From the NCBI GenBank assembly GCA_035772735.1, contig JASDFA010000011.1, positions 2,170,001 through 2,234,000 on the forward strand: a DNA stretch of 64,000 nucleotides, written 5' to 3'. This document shows, in pieces, positions 11,898 to 23,740 of the stretch; the first letter of the stretch is position 1; each line of letters begins with the position of its first letter. Both the position numbers and the translations under genes were made by a program. The notes beneath the pieces are model-generated. The model did no database searches. It was not told the origin of the DNA and saw nothing but the letters and a program-made list of their open reading frames with translations. This DNA is from Datura wrightii. Taxonomy: Eukaryota > Streptophyta > Magnoliopsida > Solanales > Solanaceae.

Positions 11898-14800
11898 CTT
11901 GTCGAATGTCTTGCAGTAGCCTTTTGCTATTATATCTAGTAACTAGTAATACTAGCTAGTGAATCAGCATGATAGCAAGATGTGGAGACAATGTCTCCTG
12001 TTCTCAGTTTTAGTTCTGTAAATTAAGTCTTGAAAACCTTAAAAAGAAGAGCTAGCAAAATTGATAGGGAAATCCATGTGTGAAATTGATAAGTCGGCAA
12101 ATTGGCTCACAAAGTTTTTAAAATGGAAATTCAGGTGTGAAGCTGACAACTCGTTTCCATGTGGAATTTTAACGTTGAATTATAGTCAAACTTGGCATAA
12201 ATAAAATCAATATATAAAGGCATCCTCACACCGTCCAACTCAAAAAGAATTGAATTGATATTTGTCAGCCATAGCTCTGGGCTACATTGGTGTTCCGTCA
12301 CGATTATTCCCATGTAATGTATGTATACTACAAAGTTCAAATAAACAAATAATTAATCACTGATGGAATATAATTCGTTTCTTTTTCTTTTGTGGAATGG
12401 ATTCCATGGCATATTGAAAAAAATGCAGCAAATGCACTTTAATGGCTTTACCTGAAGTTATATTTTCAGACCATTTTAAATGTATGTGTCAACTATCTTA
12501 TGTATGGTCATATGTAGTTAAAGTAACTTTGTTTTTTAAAAAAACATAAAAATTTAACTAACAGAAAGGGTTGTTAGTTGCCATATAACACATTGGGTTG
12601 GCGACCAACCGTTGGCCCAAGTATCTGAGTTGGGTAAAGGTAGACACATGCTTAATATTCTTTGGACCACAATCTTCCTCCGTTATAATTCGGCCCAATT
12701 TTCCGGTTCTTCATTGACACATCACACGCCGTACTAATTAAGGGATCAAAATGGGGTATATACAGTCATATTTTTAAAAAGGATTTTTTTTTGATAAATC
12801 ACTATAATTTGGTTGTATATTACCATGCGTAGCTACATTTTAGCTATTTATCGTTCATAACAACACACTTGATGTTAGGTGCATGTATTCAAAAATAATT
12901 TTCACACAAAATATATAATTGGTGTCAACCGTATTTGTTTACAAAATGAATACAGCCAAAATAAAATATAAAAATTATAAAGGTGTATATAAGAATAAAA
13001 AGAACAAAAATATAGAGGTACAGGGACAAAGTTAGGAGTGCGGGAGGGGGTTCATTCGAATTCCCTTTATAAAAAAATGGAGAAATTCAAGAAGGTGGCA
13101 AGTAAATGCCATTTCTTTTAACATTAATTTGCTAAATAAGAATTTAGTTAAAAATATGCCAATTATATTTTCGAATTGTATGTCAATGTCAATACCCTAG
13201 TCCCTAGGTAACCTAAATTTCAACAAATCCAATACCCATTCTCTCCCGTTGGAATGTTCTGGGATTTTTATGAGTGAGTTGAGGAAGAAAATAATAAAAT
13301 TGGTCCCTTTATATTCTGGGTAAATTTAAATTAGTCTCTTAAAGATTCGAGTAGTTTAATTTTATCCTTTAAGTTTCTTTAAAATGAACACTTTTAATTT
13401 TCAAAATATTTAACGAATTTTGTTCTTTAGATATAAAGGGAGCCATGAAAAAAAAAGGAATTACGGGAAACAACTTTAAGGCGTTTCTGCTATTTAATTT
13501 AGTGTGCTTTTTGTGTCTACTGTACTTTTTTGTGTTGGGATTTCTCGAATTTGATGGGATTTTTCAAATATTTTTAATTCTCTCTTAAAATATTTACTTT
13601 TGATAAACTTAAAATATCAAAAATATATAAAAATATAGTGTAGGCGTATTTTGTTGCACGCTAGCGGCAGAACCACAATGACGTTCACGGTTTAGGCAAA
13701 GTCAAGTAACTCTAGCTCAAATCTTATTTTTTTTATTAAAAATATTTATTTAAATATATATGTATAATTTATTTAAAATGTATAGATTATAAATTCCAAT
13801 ATCGCCTCACCACATTCCCAAGCTGGACAAGCATCAATCATCCAGAAAAGAGGTTAATTATACATATGATCATTGAAATTTTTGCGCTATAAAAGTAAAA
13901 TCACAAAGCTGATTTTTGTAATATTAATGTATTTGAATTTTACACACTATTACAATTAACGTTAAAATTACAACAAAAAAAAATTGTTTCATTTTATATT
14001 TTTCATTCTATTAAACCAATTTAATTATGTGTAATCTGGGTATTAAGATACAAGTGAGGGGAATGTCAAATAAACTCAATTTATTAGAAGTAGGAATATT
14101 TTAGAGAAGTTTCTATGTAAGTTCAAGGATATTATCAAGTCTCTTCTTGTGAAATATACTTCCAACCGTTTCAATTTGAAATATTCAAATGATATTTTTC
14201 TTAATTATAATATTTTTATTTTTATTTTATAAAATACTTTGAATTGTTAATTATTGGGACTATAGTATTTTTTATGTACTTTTTAAATATAGAGCTTTTA
14301 TTTATAAAAAATTAAATTTTTTAAATTCAAATTCACGTTAAATATTAATTAATTTGATTTTTATTTGTCAAATCAAGCCAAATAAATTTAAAAAGAGGAA
14401 GTAATATGCTCTTCTTTTTTTTTTTCCAGTGAATCACTTTATTATATCTTGTCATAATATATTTCAGATATTCAAAAGGAATTGTAGTATATTTAACAAG
14501 AATATTTTTGGTAAGTCCGTTTATTGGACAGAAGGTGGTGTTTGTCAAAACCTAAAAGATGTACTCTTTTAACACTTTTGGAAATATTCGATATTTTAGA
14601 CTCTCTGTGTAAAGGAAGTTATTACTATATATATTGTTCTTATTAACCCTGAAGTTTCTTTATTGATATTTGACACGCCTCACAATGTCACACGTCAGGT
14701 AAGTACCAAGTTTGGAGTTGGACCAAAAGAGAACAAATAAAAGGAAACTCCGTGGCTAAGTTAATTAGCGGACTGCCGAGTAATTTTAGTAGTTTAGTTA

Positions 14801-15550
14801 ATTGATTATTTGAATTTTACTTCGTTAGTGAGGTTTGATTTCTCATCTTATAATTTTCATTCTCATTTTTCTGTTTCCTATCCCTGATATACTTCCTTCT
14901 CCTAATTTAAGTGTCTTAATTTGATTGAACATGCAATTTAACCTATGCAAGTGAGTCATATTATAGTTGGATTGTTTAACTTAGTTTATCTTTTTTACCA
15001 AAAACATCACAAAGGTGGTTAAATTGTCTAACAAGTGATATTTCATAAGAAAGATCAGAGATTGATTCCTCATATCAATGTATTTTTAATTGAGTTTATC
15101 GTACCGAATTTATCTAATGTGATTTATATTTTCTGCATAATTTATCAGCTATTATACAAAAATAAATTTAGCCAATACATATTAAAAGAATAGCGATTGA
15201 AGGTTTTACTAGGGTTAAGAAAAAAGGCGTACAAAAAAATGTTTACTCATGCAGTTCCCTTATAAGGTAATAATGAGAAAATCTTCTATAACCAAAATTA
15301 GTTACTTAATTAATAACTTGATAAAAATGGTAATTGGCATGTAAAAGAGAAACATAATAAATAATTTAAATTAAAATTAACTAATCTAATAAAAATGATT
15401 ATTGGACTGTAAAAGTGAAATACAATAAATAATTTGAGATGAGAAAAAGTATTAAAATTGAGTTGGCGCGAAAAATAATGGTCTTTAGCCGCTTTAGCAC
15501 AATCCTGCTCGGTCTTTTCTTAGGGCACAAGAAACTTACTTACTACGCTT
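11898..15550. other. SOSEKI 3' region and intergenic DNA
   Basis: The first few hundred bases are the probable 3' untranslated region of the SOSEKI gene. Beyond about 12.3 kb I see no gene. The frames at 12131-12340 and 14345-14548 are isolated and low in complexity. A segment starting near 14166 (ACCGTTTCAATTTGAAATATTC) resembles a MITE end. The rest is A/T-rich. Confidence 0.5.
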
Positions 15551-15553
15551 CCC

Positions 15554-15560
15554 TATATAA
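15554..15560 (+). promoter_or_regulatory. TATA box of the first C2H2 gene
   Basis: TATATAA occurs 70 bp before the ATG, followed at a plausible distance by a CA-rich initiator region (ATCTCACACATCAC). Confidence 0.6.
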
Positions 15561-15623
15561 ATCTCACACATCACTAAAAAGCAGAAAATTCTCTACGCCA
15601 TATAATATATTTGTGTAATTGAC

Positions 15624-16124
15624 ATGGCAATAAAGAGGAGCAGAGAAGAAGAAGAAGAATTAACAGTGGAGAAACTAGCCATGGCTAATTGCGTCAATAT
15701 ATTACAAAAGAACAGTTCACTAGCACGTCGATTTTACGAGTGCAAAACTTGTAAGAAGCTGTTTGAATCCTTCCAAGCTTTGGGCGGACATAGAGCAAGT
15801 CACAAAAAACCAAAACTCGTAACAGGTGTAAATCCGATTAAATCTAAGACGAAGAAACATATATGCTCCTATTGTGGTGAGGAATTCACTCTGGGACAAG
15901 CTTTGGGTGGACACATGAGAAAGCACCGCAACAAATTAAAGGAGCAAGATACTGATGATAAATCTGCTGAATTTTTAAAGGCGGAGGAAGAGATTGATTT
16001 GGGTAGTAAAAAGAAATTATTCTTAGATTTGAATTTGACACCATATGAGAATGATCTGATGTTGGGGATTATCCCGTTTACAGCAAATTTGAATTGTTTG
16101 TCCTTTTTCGGATTTGAAAGTTGA
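15624..16124 (+). CDS. ZAT-type C2H2 zinc finger repressor (copy 1)
   Basis: This intronless gene encodes 166 aa, normal for the short two-finger C1-2i (ZAT11/ZAT12-like) group. A basic start (KRSREEEEE) is followed by the L-box-like stretch LTVEKLAMANCVNIL (residues 13-27). Finger 1 uses C40, C43, H56 and H60; finger 2 uses C81, C84, H97 and H101; both carry the plant-specific QALGGH helix. The C-terminus holds an EAR repression motif, DLNLTP (135-140). In the family such proteins act in the nucleus as stress-responsive repressors, with the EAR motif recruiting TOPLESS-type corepressors. A second gene of the same type lies 4 kb downstream on the same strand. The family call is firm; orthology to a specific ZAT is not. 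Confidence 0.93.
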   Translation: MAIKRSREEEEELTVEKLAMANCVNILQKNSSLARRFYECKTCKKLFESFQALGGHRASHKKPKLVTGVNPIKSKTKKHICSYCGEEFTLGQALGGHMRKHRNKLKEQDTDDKSAEFLKAEEEIDLGSKKKLFLDLNLTPYENDLMLGIIPFTANLNCLSFFGFES

Positions 16125-16239
16125 TAAAACTAAAATTTATATATATATATATATATTGATTATTGAGCTATATATATTGGGTTGTGTATTTATACTAGAC
16201 TTCTTTTGACCATATCATATATCTCTGTTCTACAGTGTC

Positions 16240-17040
16240 TCTTGATCTAAGAGAGTTGGGTTGTGTATAAGTTGGAACACTAATTATTGGCTAATGACAG
16301 GAATTATTGGATTGTGTATACACATTAATTACAGGAATGACTCTGAGAGTTGGCTTGTGTATATACACTAATGACTCTGATTGAAATGACTCGTGAGAGT
16401 TGGGTTGTGTATATATATTAATGACTCTGGTAGCTGGTTTAAAGGTGTGTTATATATGTATTAATTTTATACAAGTAATATCACGTTTGGTAGCTAGTTA
16501 GAAGGTAAGTTATTCATGTATAAAATTAATACGATATTTGGTTTGCAATTTAAAATCTGTTTAACTAATATATATGTAAGTTATGCTGCAATCTATATAT
16601 TATTTTATGCAGGATAGAATGTGATTTAAGTTATACATAAATAACTAAATCCTGCATAACTAGTACTTACATAAAATAATACATAAATTTTCTCATAACT
16701 AGTTAACTAATTGATGTATTACTGATATCCTCATAACCCTAACTAGCTACCAAACGACCCTAATTATATCGTTGGAATGACTCAATTTACACATAAGGAC
16801 CGTTTATATACACTAATGACTCTGGGAGTAACATAAGGTTCGTGTATATGTACTAATGACTCTGAGAGTTAGGTTGGGTTGTGTATGCCGTATATACATT
16901 AATTACATTGTTGGAATGACTCAAGTTACATGAGAAAAAAAATACACAAAAAAATAGAATCGATTTTTGTGTATACATTAATTATTGGATTGTGTATATA
17001 CATTAATTTTTGGGTCGTGTATATACAATAATTACGTGTT
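16240..17040. repeat. Degenerate tandem array built on GTTGGGTTGTGTATA / AATGACTCTG
   Basis: From just after the first zinc finger gene, the phrases GAGAGTTGGGTTGTGTATA, CATTAATTA and AATGACTCTG recur many times at irregular spacing (for example near 16255, 16300, 16340, 16400, 16800, 16860, 16985). The array is split by the MITE at 16478-16768. It overlaps the likely 3' flank of the gene. Confidence 0.6.
16478..16768. mobile_element. MITE with GTTTGGTAGCTAGTTAG termini
   Basis: The left end CGTTTGGTAGCTAGTTAG is matched by the right end CTAACTAGCTACCAAACG in inverted orientation, and internal TTATGCA/TGCATAA-type blocks also face each other. The element is about 290 bp and sits within the tandem array above. 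A related, more decayed copy may lie at about 36563-36800. Confidence 0.65.
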
Positions 17041-17282
17041 GGTTACAAGTTTTGAACAACCCAAACTAAACTCTTAAAAAATAAAACCTTTAATTATTAT
17101 GATGATAATTAGAAAAATTATATTATTTAGGGTTAAATATCATTTTCAATTTTTTAGAACTTTAATTTATTTGATATTTTAGAATTTTGAATTAAACTAC
17201 TCAGACTTTTAGGCCCAAGAGTTAAAGGTCCCAAAAACTTTATTTTATTATATTCAAATAGTCAGTATTTCATAAGATATCG

Positions 17283-17600
17283 TTGGCCTCTATGGTAGAA
17301 TCAGTCGGGGGACTTGAGAGGCGGTGGTTTATCCTGCGGCGGTGGTCATTCGGGCGTATCTAAATAGATACTATGTTTACATATGGATTCCTACATCGTT
17401 ACATTCCATTTAGAATTAGGAATACGCGTAATCGGACCTGCTTTTTACATATCTCTATTGGGACCCTATTCACCTCTTTGAGTGAATCGAGAAATAGGTT
17501 TGATTGTCCATCTTTTTGATATATATCAGGCATTGCATTCTCCGGATAATTCAAATCGAAGCAATTGGATGTCTAACTCGGGCCTATATGACATGACCGA
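17283..17600. other. Organelle-like insertion (possible plastid DNA)
   Basis: This stretch has clearly higher G+C and complexity than its flanks. The first part (about 17287-17335, with GGTAGAATCAGTCGGGGGAC and GAGAGGCGGTGGTTTA) resembles, from memory, the 3' end of the plastid trnA-UGC intron. The remainder (about 17340-17590) reads in one frame with a single stop from the CATTTAGAATTAGG at about 17408 to GACCGATCAATAG, as decayed organelle coding DNA might, but I could not name the gene. A transferred plastid or mitochondrial fragment is the best explanation. It may join two originally distant pieces. Confidence 0.45.
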
Positions 17601-18533
17601 TCAATAGATATTGGTAAATAATAAGTTTAAATAGTTTAATTTAAAGTTTTAAAATATCAAACAAATTAAAATTTTGCTATCATTTAACTAAATATTTAAA
17701 ATTTAAAAAAGAAAATTTAGTGCGTTCCTAATGTCATGACTATATAAAGAAAGAATGAACTTTTCTAAATATGATTATAATAAGACTTTTGTGAAAAAAT
17801 TAAAATTAATTGTAATTAGAGATATTAAAATAAAAAAATTGATAATATGAAAATATGATTTCATGCATTGTTATTTTACCATACAACAAAATTATAATTT
17901 TTTTATATTAAAAATATACAAAATAAAGTTTTGAAGACCTTCGACTCTTGTAAAACAAATAAAAGGAGTTGTATTGGACACGTGTACTTTAAAATCAGCA
18001 GGAGGTTTTTCAACTCAGAATAAAAAATAGTAGTATGGGCACATCCTTACTTTAGAGTCAATAGGAAGTTTTTTAATTTTTGCTAAAAGTGTTTTTGGAA
18101 AATTCAAAGCAATTATTAAAGCCCATATATATTTATTATTCACAGCGAAAATAAGTTTCTTTTTCTTTTGTCGTAAATGCGACTGGTTTTATATTTATAT
18201 TTTATAATCTTAAGAGGATATCGAGTTCTTAATTTCTCCAAGTTTAAGAATTAAGATGACTTCTTATAGTTCTAGTAGAAAATATTACATCTATATGTTT
18301 CTTATTTCTTTGACTTATTAATATTAACTCAAATTGTTATATAACAAAAGACAAAATGATATATTCGAAAAAAAAATCTATGGAGATATTTTTTTTTTTA
18401 TGAACAATCAAAGAAAAGTATCCATTGATCGAAAGATTGTTGTGTGAAAGACAAAATTTTGAATTCATGAAGAAAACACGGCTTATAAGGTGGCTAATTC
18501 GTATGCACATAAGCAGTTGAATTATATTATTTT

Positions 18534-18589
<56 letters not shown>

Positions 18590-19940
18590 AAGTAGAAGTA
18601 AAATCTTAAGTTAGAAGGAAACTCTATTTAGGTGGATAAGCGTGTTGCGTATATATCTTGTAGATGGATAGTTTTAGAAGAATAAAAACAAAAGGAAATT
18701 CTCAATCTTGACTTAATAGTTTGTTAAAGCAACTAGTTTGGTGTGAAATCATGTAATTGATACAACACAAACTCTTGTGGCATCATTCTGTTAAGTTGGA
18801 AAAATCCCTTTGGAAGTATTAGGCCTTGAAAAATAAGTAGCTTCATTTTATGTGTTTATAAAAACATTACTAAGAAACATCGACGAGGTTGAATAACAAG
18901 TTTTTAAGCTTAAGCTTTAGTCATAATTAATTGCATATTCAGCAGTAAACATTGTCCCATTTCATTGATATGGATTGTGGTTGAATTATTGAAATTTTTT
19001 TATATTTAACTAGAGATGCCGAATTCAAATTCCTAAGAATAAAAAAAATCTTATTGAAAACGCCGCATTTTAAAATGAACTTTGCAATGTACAAAATCAA
19101 ATCTAATTTGGTCTCAATACAAATAAATACATCCCGATGGGAAGGGGAAAAAAAAACATTGCCTCATATCAAATTAACTTGGGTGCCAAGTTACTACAAT
19201 ATCCTTCACCTTCTAGAGTAAAATCCAATATTCTTTTTGAAGAAAGAAATAGTTAAATACTCCTGCATTTCATTTTTTCCTGTCCTTGATTTGAAATATC
19301 TTTTAAGAAATAATAAATAGAGTGAAAGTTTTAATATATCACTTTTTGAATATATTAAATTTAATATTTTGGAAAAATGATGACTATAGTTAATAATAAG
19401 GATAAATTAGGAATTAAGTGATAAATTATTTCTTGAATTTTCAAACTAAATAAATAAAAATGGATACTTATTTATAATATAACGGACAAATAAAAATGAA
19501 CGAAGAAAGTGGATCCATGGTTAAAAAGACAAGCAAAGATATGTAAATTAGGTTTTTAGCATTAATTTTTCTACATTTTAAAGGTTATAGATTCATGTTG
19601 AAAATTCCTTTTGCAATTTTAAGAATTTTGGCACAAATTATTATATGCTCAGATCAGCCCTGTATTTGATCAAGTCAACCATATGTAAAATCCAAGAATC
19701 ATCCTGGAAACTTCATGGAAGCTCACTTTACATGTACTCTTCTTTCTGCTTTAAGCTTACATGAAAATTACCTGAAAAACACACATTCACATTTAATGAT
19801 TGCGAATACGTACGCGGCGACTTCTTTTCTAACCCCACTACGGAATCCGAATCACTTCACACACTGAGCCGTTTGTTACAACTACAACATCACTGTTGAA
19901 AATAACGCGCATAATTCAACTAGAAGCACCAACTTATCGA
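17601..19940. other. Intergenic DNA with a mariner-like MITE and a TA microsatellite
   Basis: No gene is seen. A (TA)n tract lies at 18537-18588. The segment at about 19258-19512 runs from CTCCTGCATTTCATTTTTTCC to AATGAACGAAGAAAGT and shares an inner block (ACTATAGTTAATAATAAGGATAAA, then AAGTGATAAATTATTTCTTGAATTTTCAAACTA in a related form) with 29790-30025, so both are copies of one Stowaway/mariner-like MITE family. Confidence 0.5.
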
Positions 19941-19944
19941 TCAG

Positions 19945-19954
19945 TATATATATA
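19945..19954 (+). promoter_or_regulatory. Possible TATA box of the second C2H2 gene
   Basis: A TATATATATA run lies about 125 bp upstream of the ATG of the next gene, a normal distance for a leader of around 100 bases. Confidence 0.4.
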
Positions 19955-20076
19955 ATATGTGAAGCAATGAACCCAAGTATCTCAGTGTCATATTACTAAT
20001 TGATCTAAATTCCAGTAAACATTTTATTCAAAAATTTCAAACTCGATCAGTAGACGAAAACATTTTTTTGTACGCA

Positions 20077-20559
20077 ATGATGAAAAGAAGCAGAGAAGAC
20101 GATGGTGGAGTGGAAGCACAAGCAATGGCTAACTGCTTAATGCTTTTATCATCCATAGATCGAGATCGTCGCAATTCATTTGAATGCAAGACCTGTAAAA
20201 AACGATTCTCATCTTTTCAAGCGCTTGGCGGCCACCGGACGAGTCATCGATCTCTGAAATCGGACGCCGGAAAGTTTCTTCACGGTAAATTAACGAAAAA
20301 CCGCAAGGTAGTACACGAATGCTCGATTTGCGGGATGGAGTTTTCTATGGGCCAGGCTTTAGGCGGACATATGCGGCGTCACCGTGCGCCCGTGATGAAT
20401 GACGACGGGTCGGCGGCGGCGAAAAGGATACCAGTTTTGAAGAAATCGAACAGTTGCAAGAGAATATTTTGCGTTGATCTTAATTTAACTCCCGATGAGA
20501 ATGATGATTTTCAGTTATGGCCCACGGTACCTGCTCCTGTTTTGCGCTGCTTTATCTGA
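20077..20559 (+). CDS. ZAT-type C2H2 zinc finger repressor (copy 2)
   Basis: An intronless gene of 160 aa with the same layout as the gene at 15.6 kb: MMKRSRED start, L-box-like AQAMANCLMLLSS (14-26), finger 1 with C37, C40, H53 and H57, finger 2 with C82, C85, H98 and H102, QALGGH in both, and an EAR motif DLNLTPDEND from 134. Two adjacent ATGs (20077 and 20080) could both serve as start; the first is used here. Its codons are richer in G+C than those of copy 1 (CGGACGCCGG, GCGGCGGCG). The two genes share the KRSRE start, the MANC motif, finger spacing and EAR context, so they look like an old tandem duplication that has diverged strongly between the motifs. Confidence 0.92.
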   Translation: MMKRSREDDGGVEAQAMANCLMLLSSIDRDRRNSFECKTCKKRFSSFQALGGHRTSHRSLKSDAGKFLHGKLTKNRKVVHECSICGMEFSMGQALGGHMRRHRAPVMNDDGSAAAKRIPVLKKSNSCKRIFCVDLNLTPDENDDFQLWPTVPAPVLRCFI

Positions 20560-22890
20560 TTCCCTCACACTTCCATTATTATCCTCTTAGGAAATGGGTA
20601 GAAGATATATTTTCCTTTTTTTTTTTTTTTTTTTTTTAGGTTCTTGTAGGGAACCATCTTCCATTTTCTTGTGTATATCTCTACAAATTCTATTATATTT
20701 ATCCCCATTGAGTGGATTTATTTATTTTTATTGAGAAAATTACGTGGCTTAGCTAATTTGGTTTTTTATGTTTTTTTTTTTAGTTTTAAAAAGTTACACA
20801 ATATTATAGTGATAATTTGGGATTTTATAACAAATATTTAAAAATATTCTTATAATGCGAACGAATATAATAAATTTTGCTGTTATTAAGCGTGCGAATA
20901 CGTCATATACACTATAAAAATATTGCATAGATGTGAATGTACTTATTATATACACGGATATAATATATTAACTATTTTATACGTGTGGACACAATGTGAC
21001 TTACTATTATTATGCACGTGAAAACGTTATATTCTGCTTATCTTAAAATTAAAATACTGCTACATTTCATAATTAAACAAAATCTCGTTATTTTTTTCAA
21101 ATTTAAGCAAAAACAGTTGTATTTACTAAATCTTTTTCATACTTTTTTTCCATATATTTAGTTCTATGTTAGATTGTTAGTATAAGTAATAATTAATGAA
21201 ACGGCATTAACATTTAGAATTTATATAGCTAATATCAATTGGAGTTGAAGCATAATAGTTATTATTATTTAATTGATTTTAATTTCTATGAGGAGAAAAT
21301 GAGAATGTTAAAATTTAAAATTTGCTTCTAACTATAAAAAAAAAAGATGTCATACTAAATTGCATAACTATTCTTACTTTATAAGAAATATGTATATTAG
21401 CAATTTTTACATTTATTATTTATTGCATAATAATTTTTACGGAGTAAGGAATAACCTCTATATTATTATTCATGGCATAAATAAATTTGTGCTACAACTC
21501 TTGCATAACTATTTAAATCAAATTTAAGTTTTTGAACACGGACCACTTCTATTTTGAAATGATCTTTAATTTTTATATTTCAAATTGATGGTCTTTACTT
21601 TTTATCCATATAATCTATTTAATAAACAATTTATATTCAAAATATTATTAATTATGACTTAATTTTGTTACACAAAATTTTTTAGAGTATATTTATCTAG
21701 AGGCATAAATTAAATGTTATCTAGTTCGCAAGGCATATCTTTATCCTTAATATTAAAAAAAAATAATTGAACATAGGTTATCACTAGAATACGCAAGTTA
21801 ATGTTGTTGAACGTCTTTCCCAAGCACAAGTTTATGTTGATGATATTATGCCTCAAGCACAAGTTCATATTATTAAACTTATGCCTAACACACAAGTTCA
21901 TGCTATTGAACTTATATTAAATTACTGAACTTATGTATAAAAACGTTCATGTTACTGAACACTTGTGATAAAATTTATATCTTATAATTTTTTTCTACTA
22001 GAGAAATTTTAGATTTTTTTTTTATTATTTAAATCGTTGAATAATAAAAATTAAAGATGAAACACCACCCAAATATGGGCATTTGTAAATGACTCAATCA
22101 AATTGTCCTATTACGAGATAGCGGTAGGCAAGTCCATTGGGATCATTACTCATTGGAAAATTGGCACGGTATAACATAAAATAGGTCATTTTAAATTAAT
22201 TGACATATAATAATTTTTTTATAATTATTGGGTTAAAATTATTTATTTATAATATTTGTAAAAGTTGAAAAAAAATGGGGCGATTATTTTTAAAAAAATT
22301 TAAATTTTTTTTGTTTATATTGCAATTGACAGTTTTAAATTATTGCAATAGTTATATTTAATTGAAAATCAATTTTTTGTTTGACTGAAGTTTCACTTTT
22401 TTATGGAATAACATATTTTTAAATATTATTTGGTTAATTTTTTATTTAAAAATACACAAATTTACTTAAAATAAATTTATGGCCTTTTCATTATTTAACA
22501 GGAAATTGACATTATTTCTTAACCTTTATTTAATATTATATTATAATTTTTTTCTTATAAATACATATTTTACCAGAAGAAACTTGAAAGTTTTTTACTT
22601 TTTCATGGGAACTTGACATATTTTTAATTTAATTTTTATTAAAAATGACAAATTTATTTTATTTAAAAGAAATTCTACAGCAAATCTATTTTAAACAAGC
22701 ATGATTATCTTTAAAAAGGCAAAGTGTTTCATTTTATTGGGAATTTGAAAGTGATTTTTTTTTTAAAATAATATTAAAAGTAATTGACTTTACGTTGTCA
22801 TGGAAACGTGACGGTTTTTTATTTTTCTTAATTATATTGCATGATCAATTATATTTTTAAAATTATACATGATTTATTTTTTATGAAAAT
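20560..22890. other. Intergenic DNA, no gene seen
   Basis: Apart from the short tandem repeat at 21770-21960 and a long poly-T at 20610-20638 in the 3' flank of the zinc finger gene, the stretch is A/T-rich without recognisable features. Confidence 0.5.
21770..21960. repeat. Short tandem repeat, ~30-40 bp unit, 'CACAAGTTCATGTTATTGAACTTATGCCT' type
   Basis: The phrase AAGCACAAGTTYATRTTRWT followed by GAACTTATGCC recurs about five times with drift. Read on the minus strand it gives a short repetitive frame (NNMNLCLRHN-like), which is a by-product of the repeat and not a gene. Confidence 0.65.
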
Positions 22891-22894
22891 TGGC

Positions 22895-23740
22895 TATAAT
22901 AACATATACATATATACATCAAATTTTATACGTAAAAGTACATGATGAGAAAGAGATAATCACGCAGTATTCAAGATAATTTTTTTTAAAAAAAGTTCCA
23001 TGAATACAAATTTGAATAAATTTTCGAATATAAATCTGATTATCCCGTGCTTGGGGAATATATGAATGTCTTTCTCCCGGCTTACTACGATTTCCGGGTG
23101 GGAAGAAAGTCATTGCCAGCTCTTTGAACGAATACGCTCGTCGATGTACACTATAATAATGTATGCATATATACATCAATTATTATACTTAAAAAGTACA
23201 TGGTGAGCAAGAAAAAAATTTCATGAATACAAATTTGGATAAATTTTTTGGATAGAATTATGAATACAATCGATGTATACTATAATAACGTATACATATA
23301 TACATCAAATTTTATACGTAAAAGTACATGGAGAGAAAGAAATAAACACACAATATTCAAGATAATTATAAAAAAATATTCCATGAATACAAATCTAAAT
23401 AAATTTTTGAATAGTAATCTGACTATAATTAATGTATACTATAATGACTGTATTCATATATACATCAAATTTTATACGTAAAAGTACATGGAGAGAAAGA
23501 AATAAACACACAATATTCAAGATAATTAAAATAAATATTCCATGAATACAAATCTAAATAAATTTTTGAATAGTAATCTGACTATAATTAATGTATACTA
23601 TAATGACCGTATTCATATATACATCAATTGTTATACGTAAAAGTACATGGAGATAACAAAATAAACACGCAATATTCAAGATAAAATTTTAAAAGGTTCC
23701 ATGAATACAAATCTAATTAATATTTTAAACAATTTCAGAA
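22895..23740. repeat. ~160 bp tandem array, five units, one interrupted
   Basis: The landmark TATACATCAA(A/T)TnTTATACGTAAAAGTACATG starts at about 22913, 23170, 23299, 23459 and 23618, followed each time by CACGCAATATTCAAGATAA, TCCATGAATACAAAT and an ACTATAAT block. Adjacent units are 129-160 bp apart, except the first gap of 257 bp, which holds a foreign-looking insert at 23040-23145. The two middle units are nearly identical, which suggests a recent expansion. Confidence 0.85.
23040..23145 (-). other. GC-richer insert inside the tandem array, possibly from a coding sequence
   Basis: About 105 bp with much higher G+C than its surroundings interrupts the first unit of the array. The minus strand is open throughout and reads RRAYSFKELAMTFFPPGNRS and onward, with a protein-like composition. 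I do not recognise the source. It may be a captured exon or an organelle fragment. Confidence 0.35.

Noticed and set aside
22895..23740. Tandem array considered as a CRISPR-like array
   Set aside because: Units are about 160 bp, imperfect and adjacent with no unique spacers, in a plant nuclear context.
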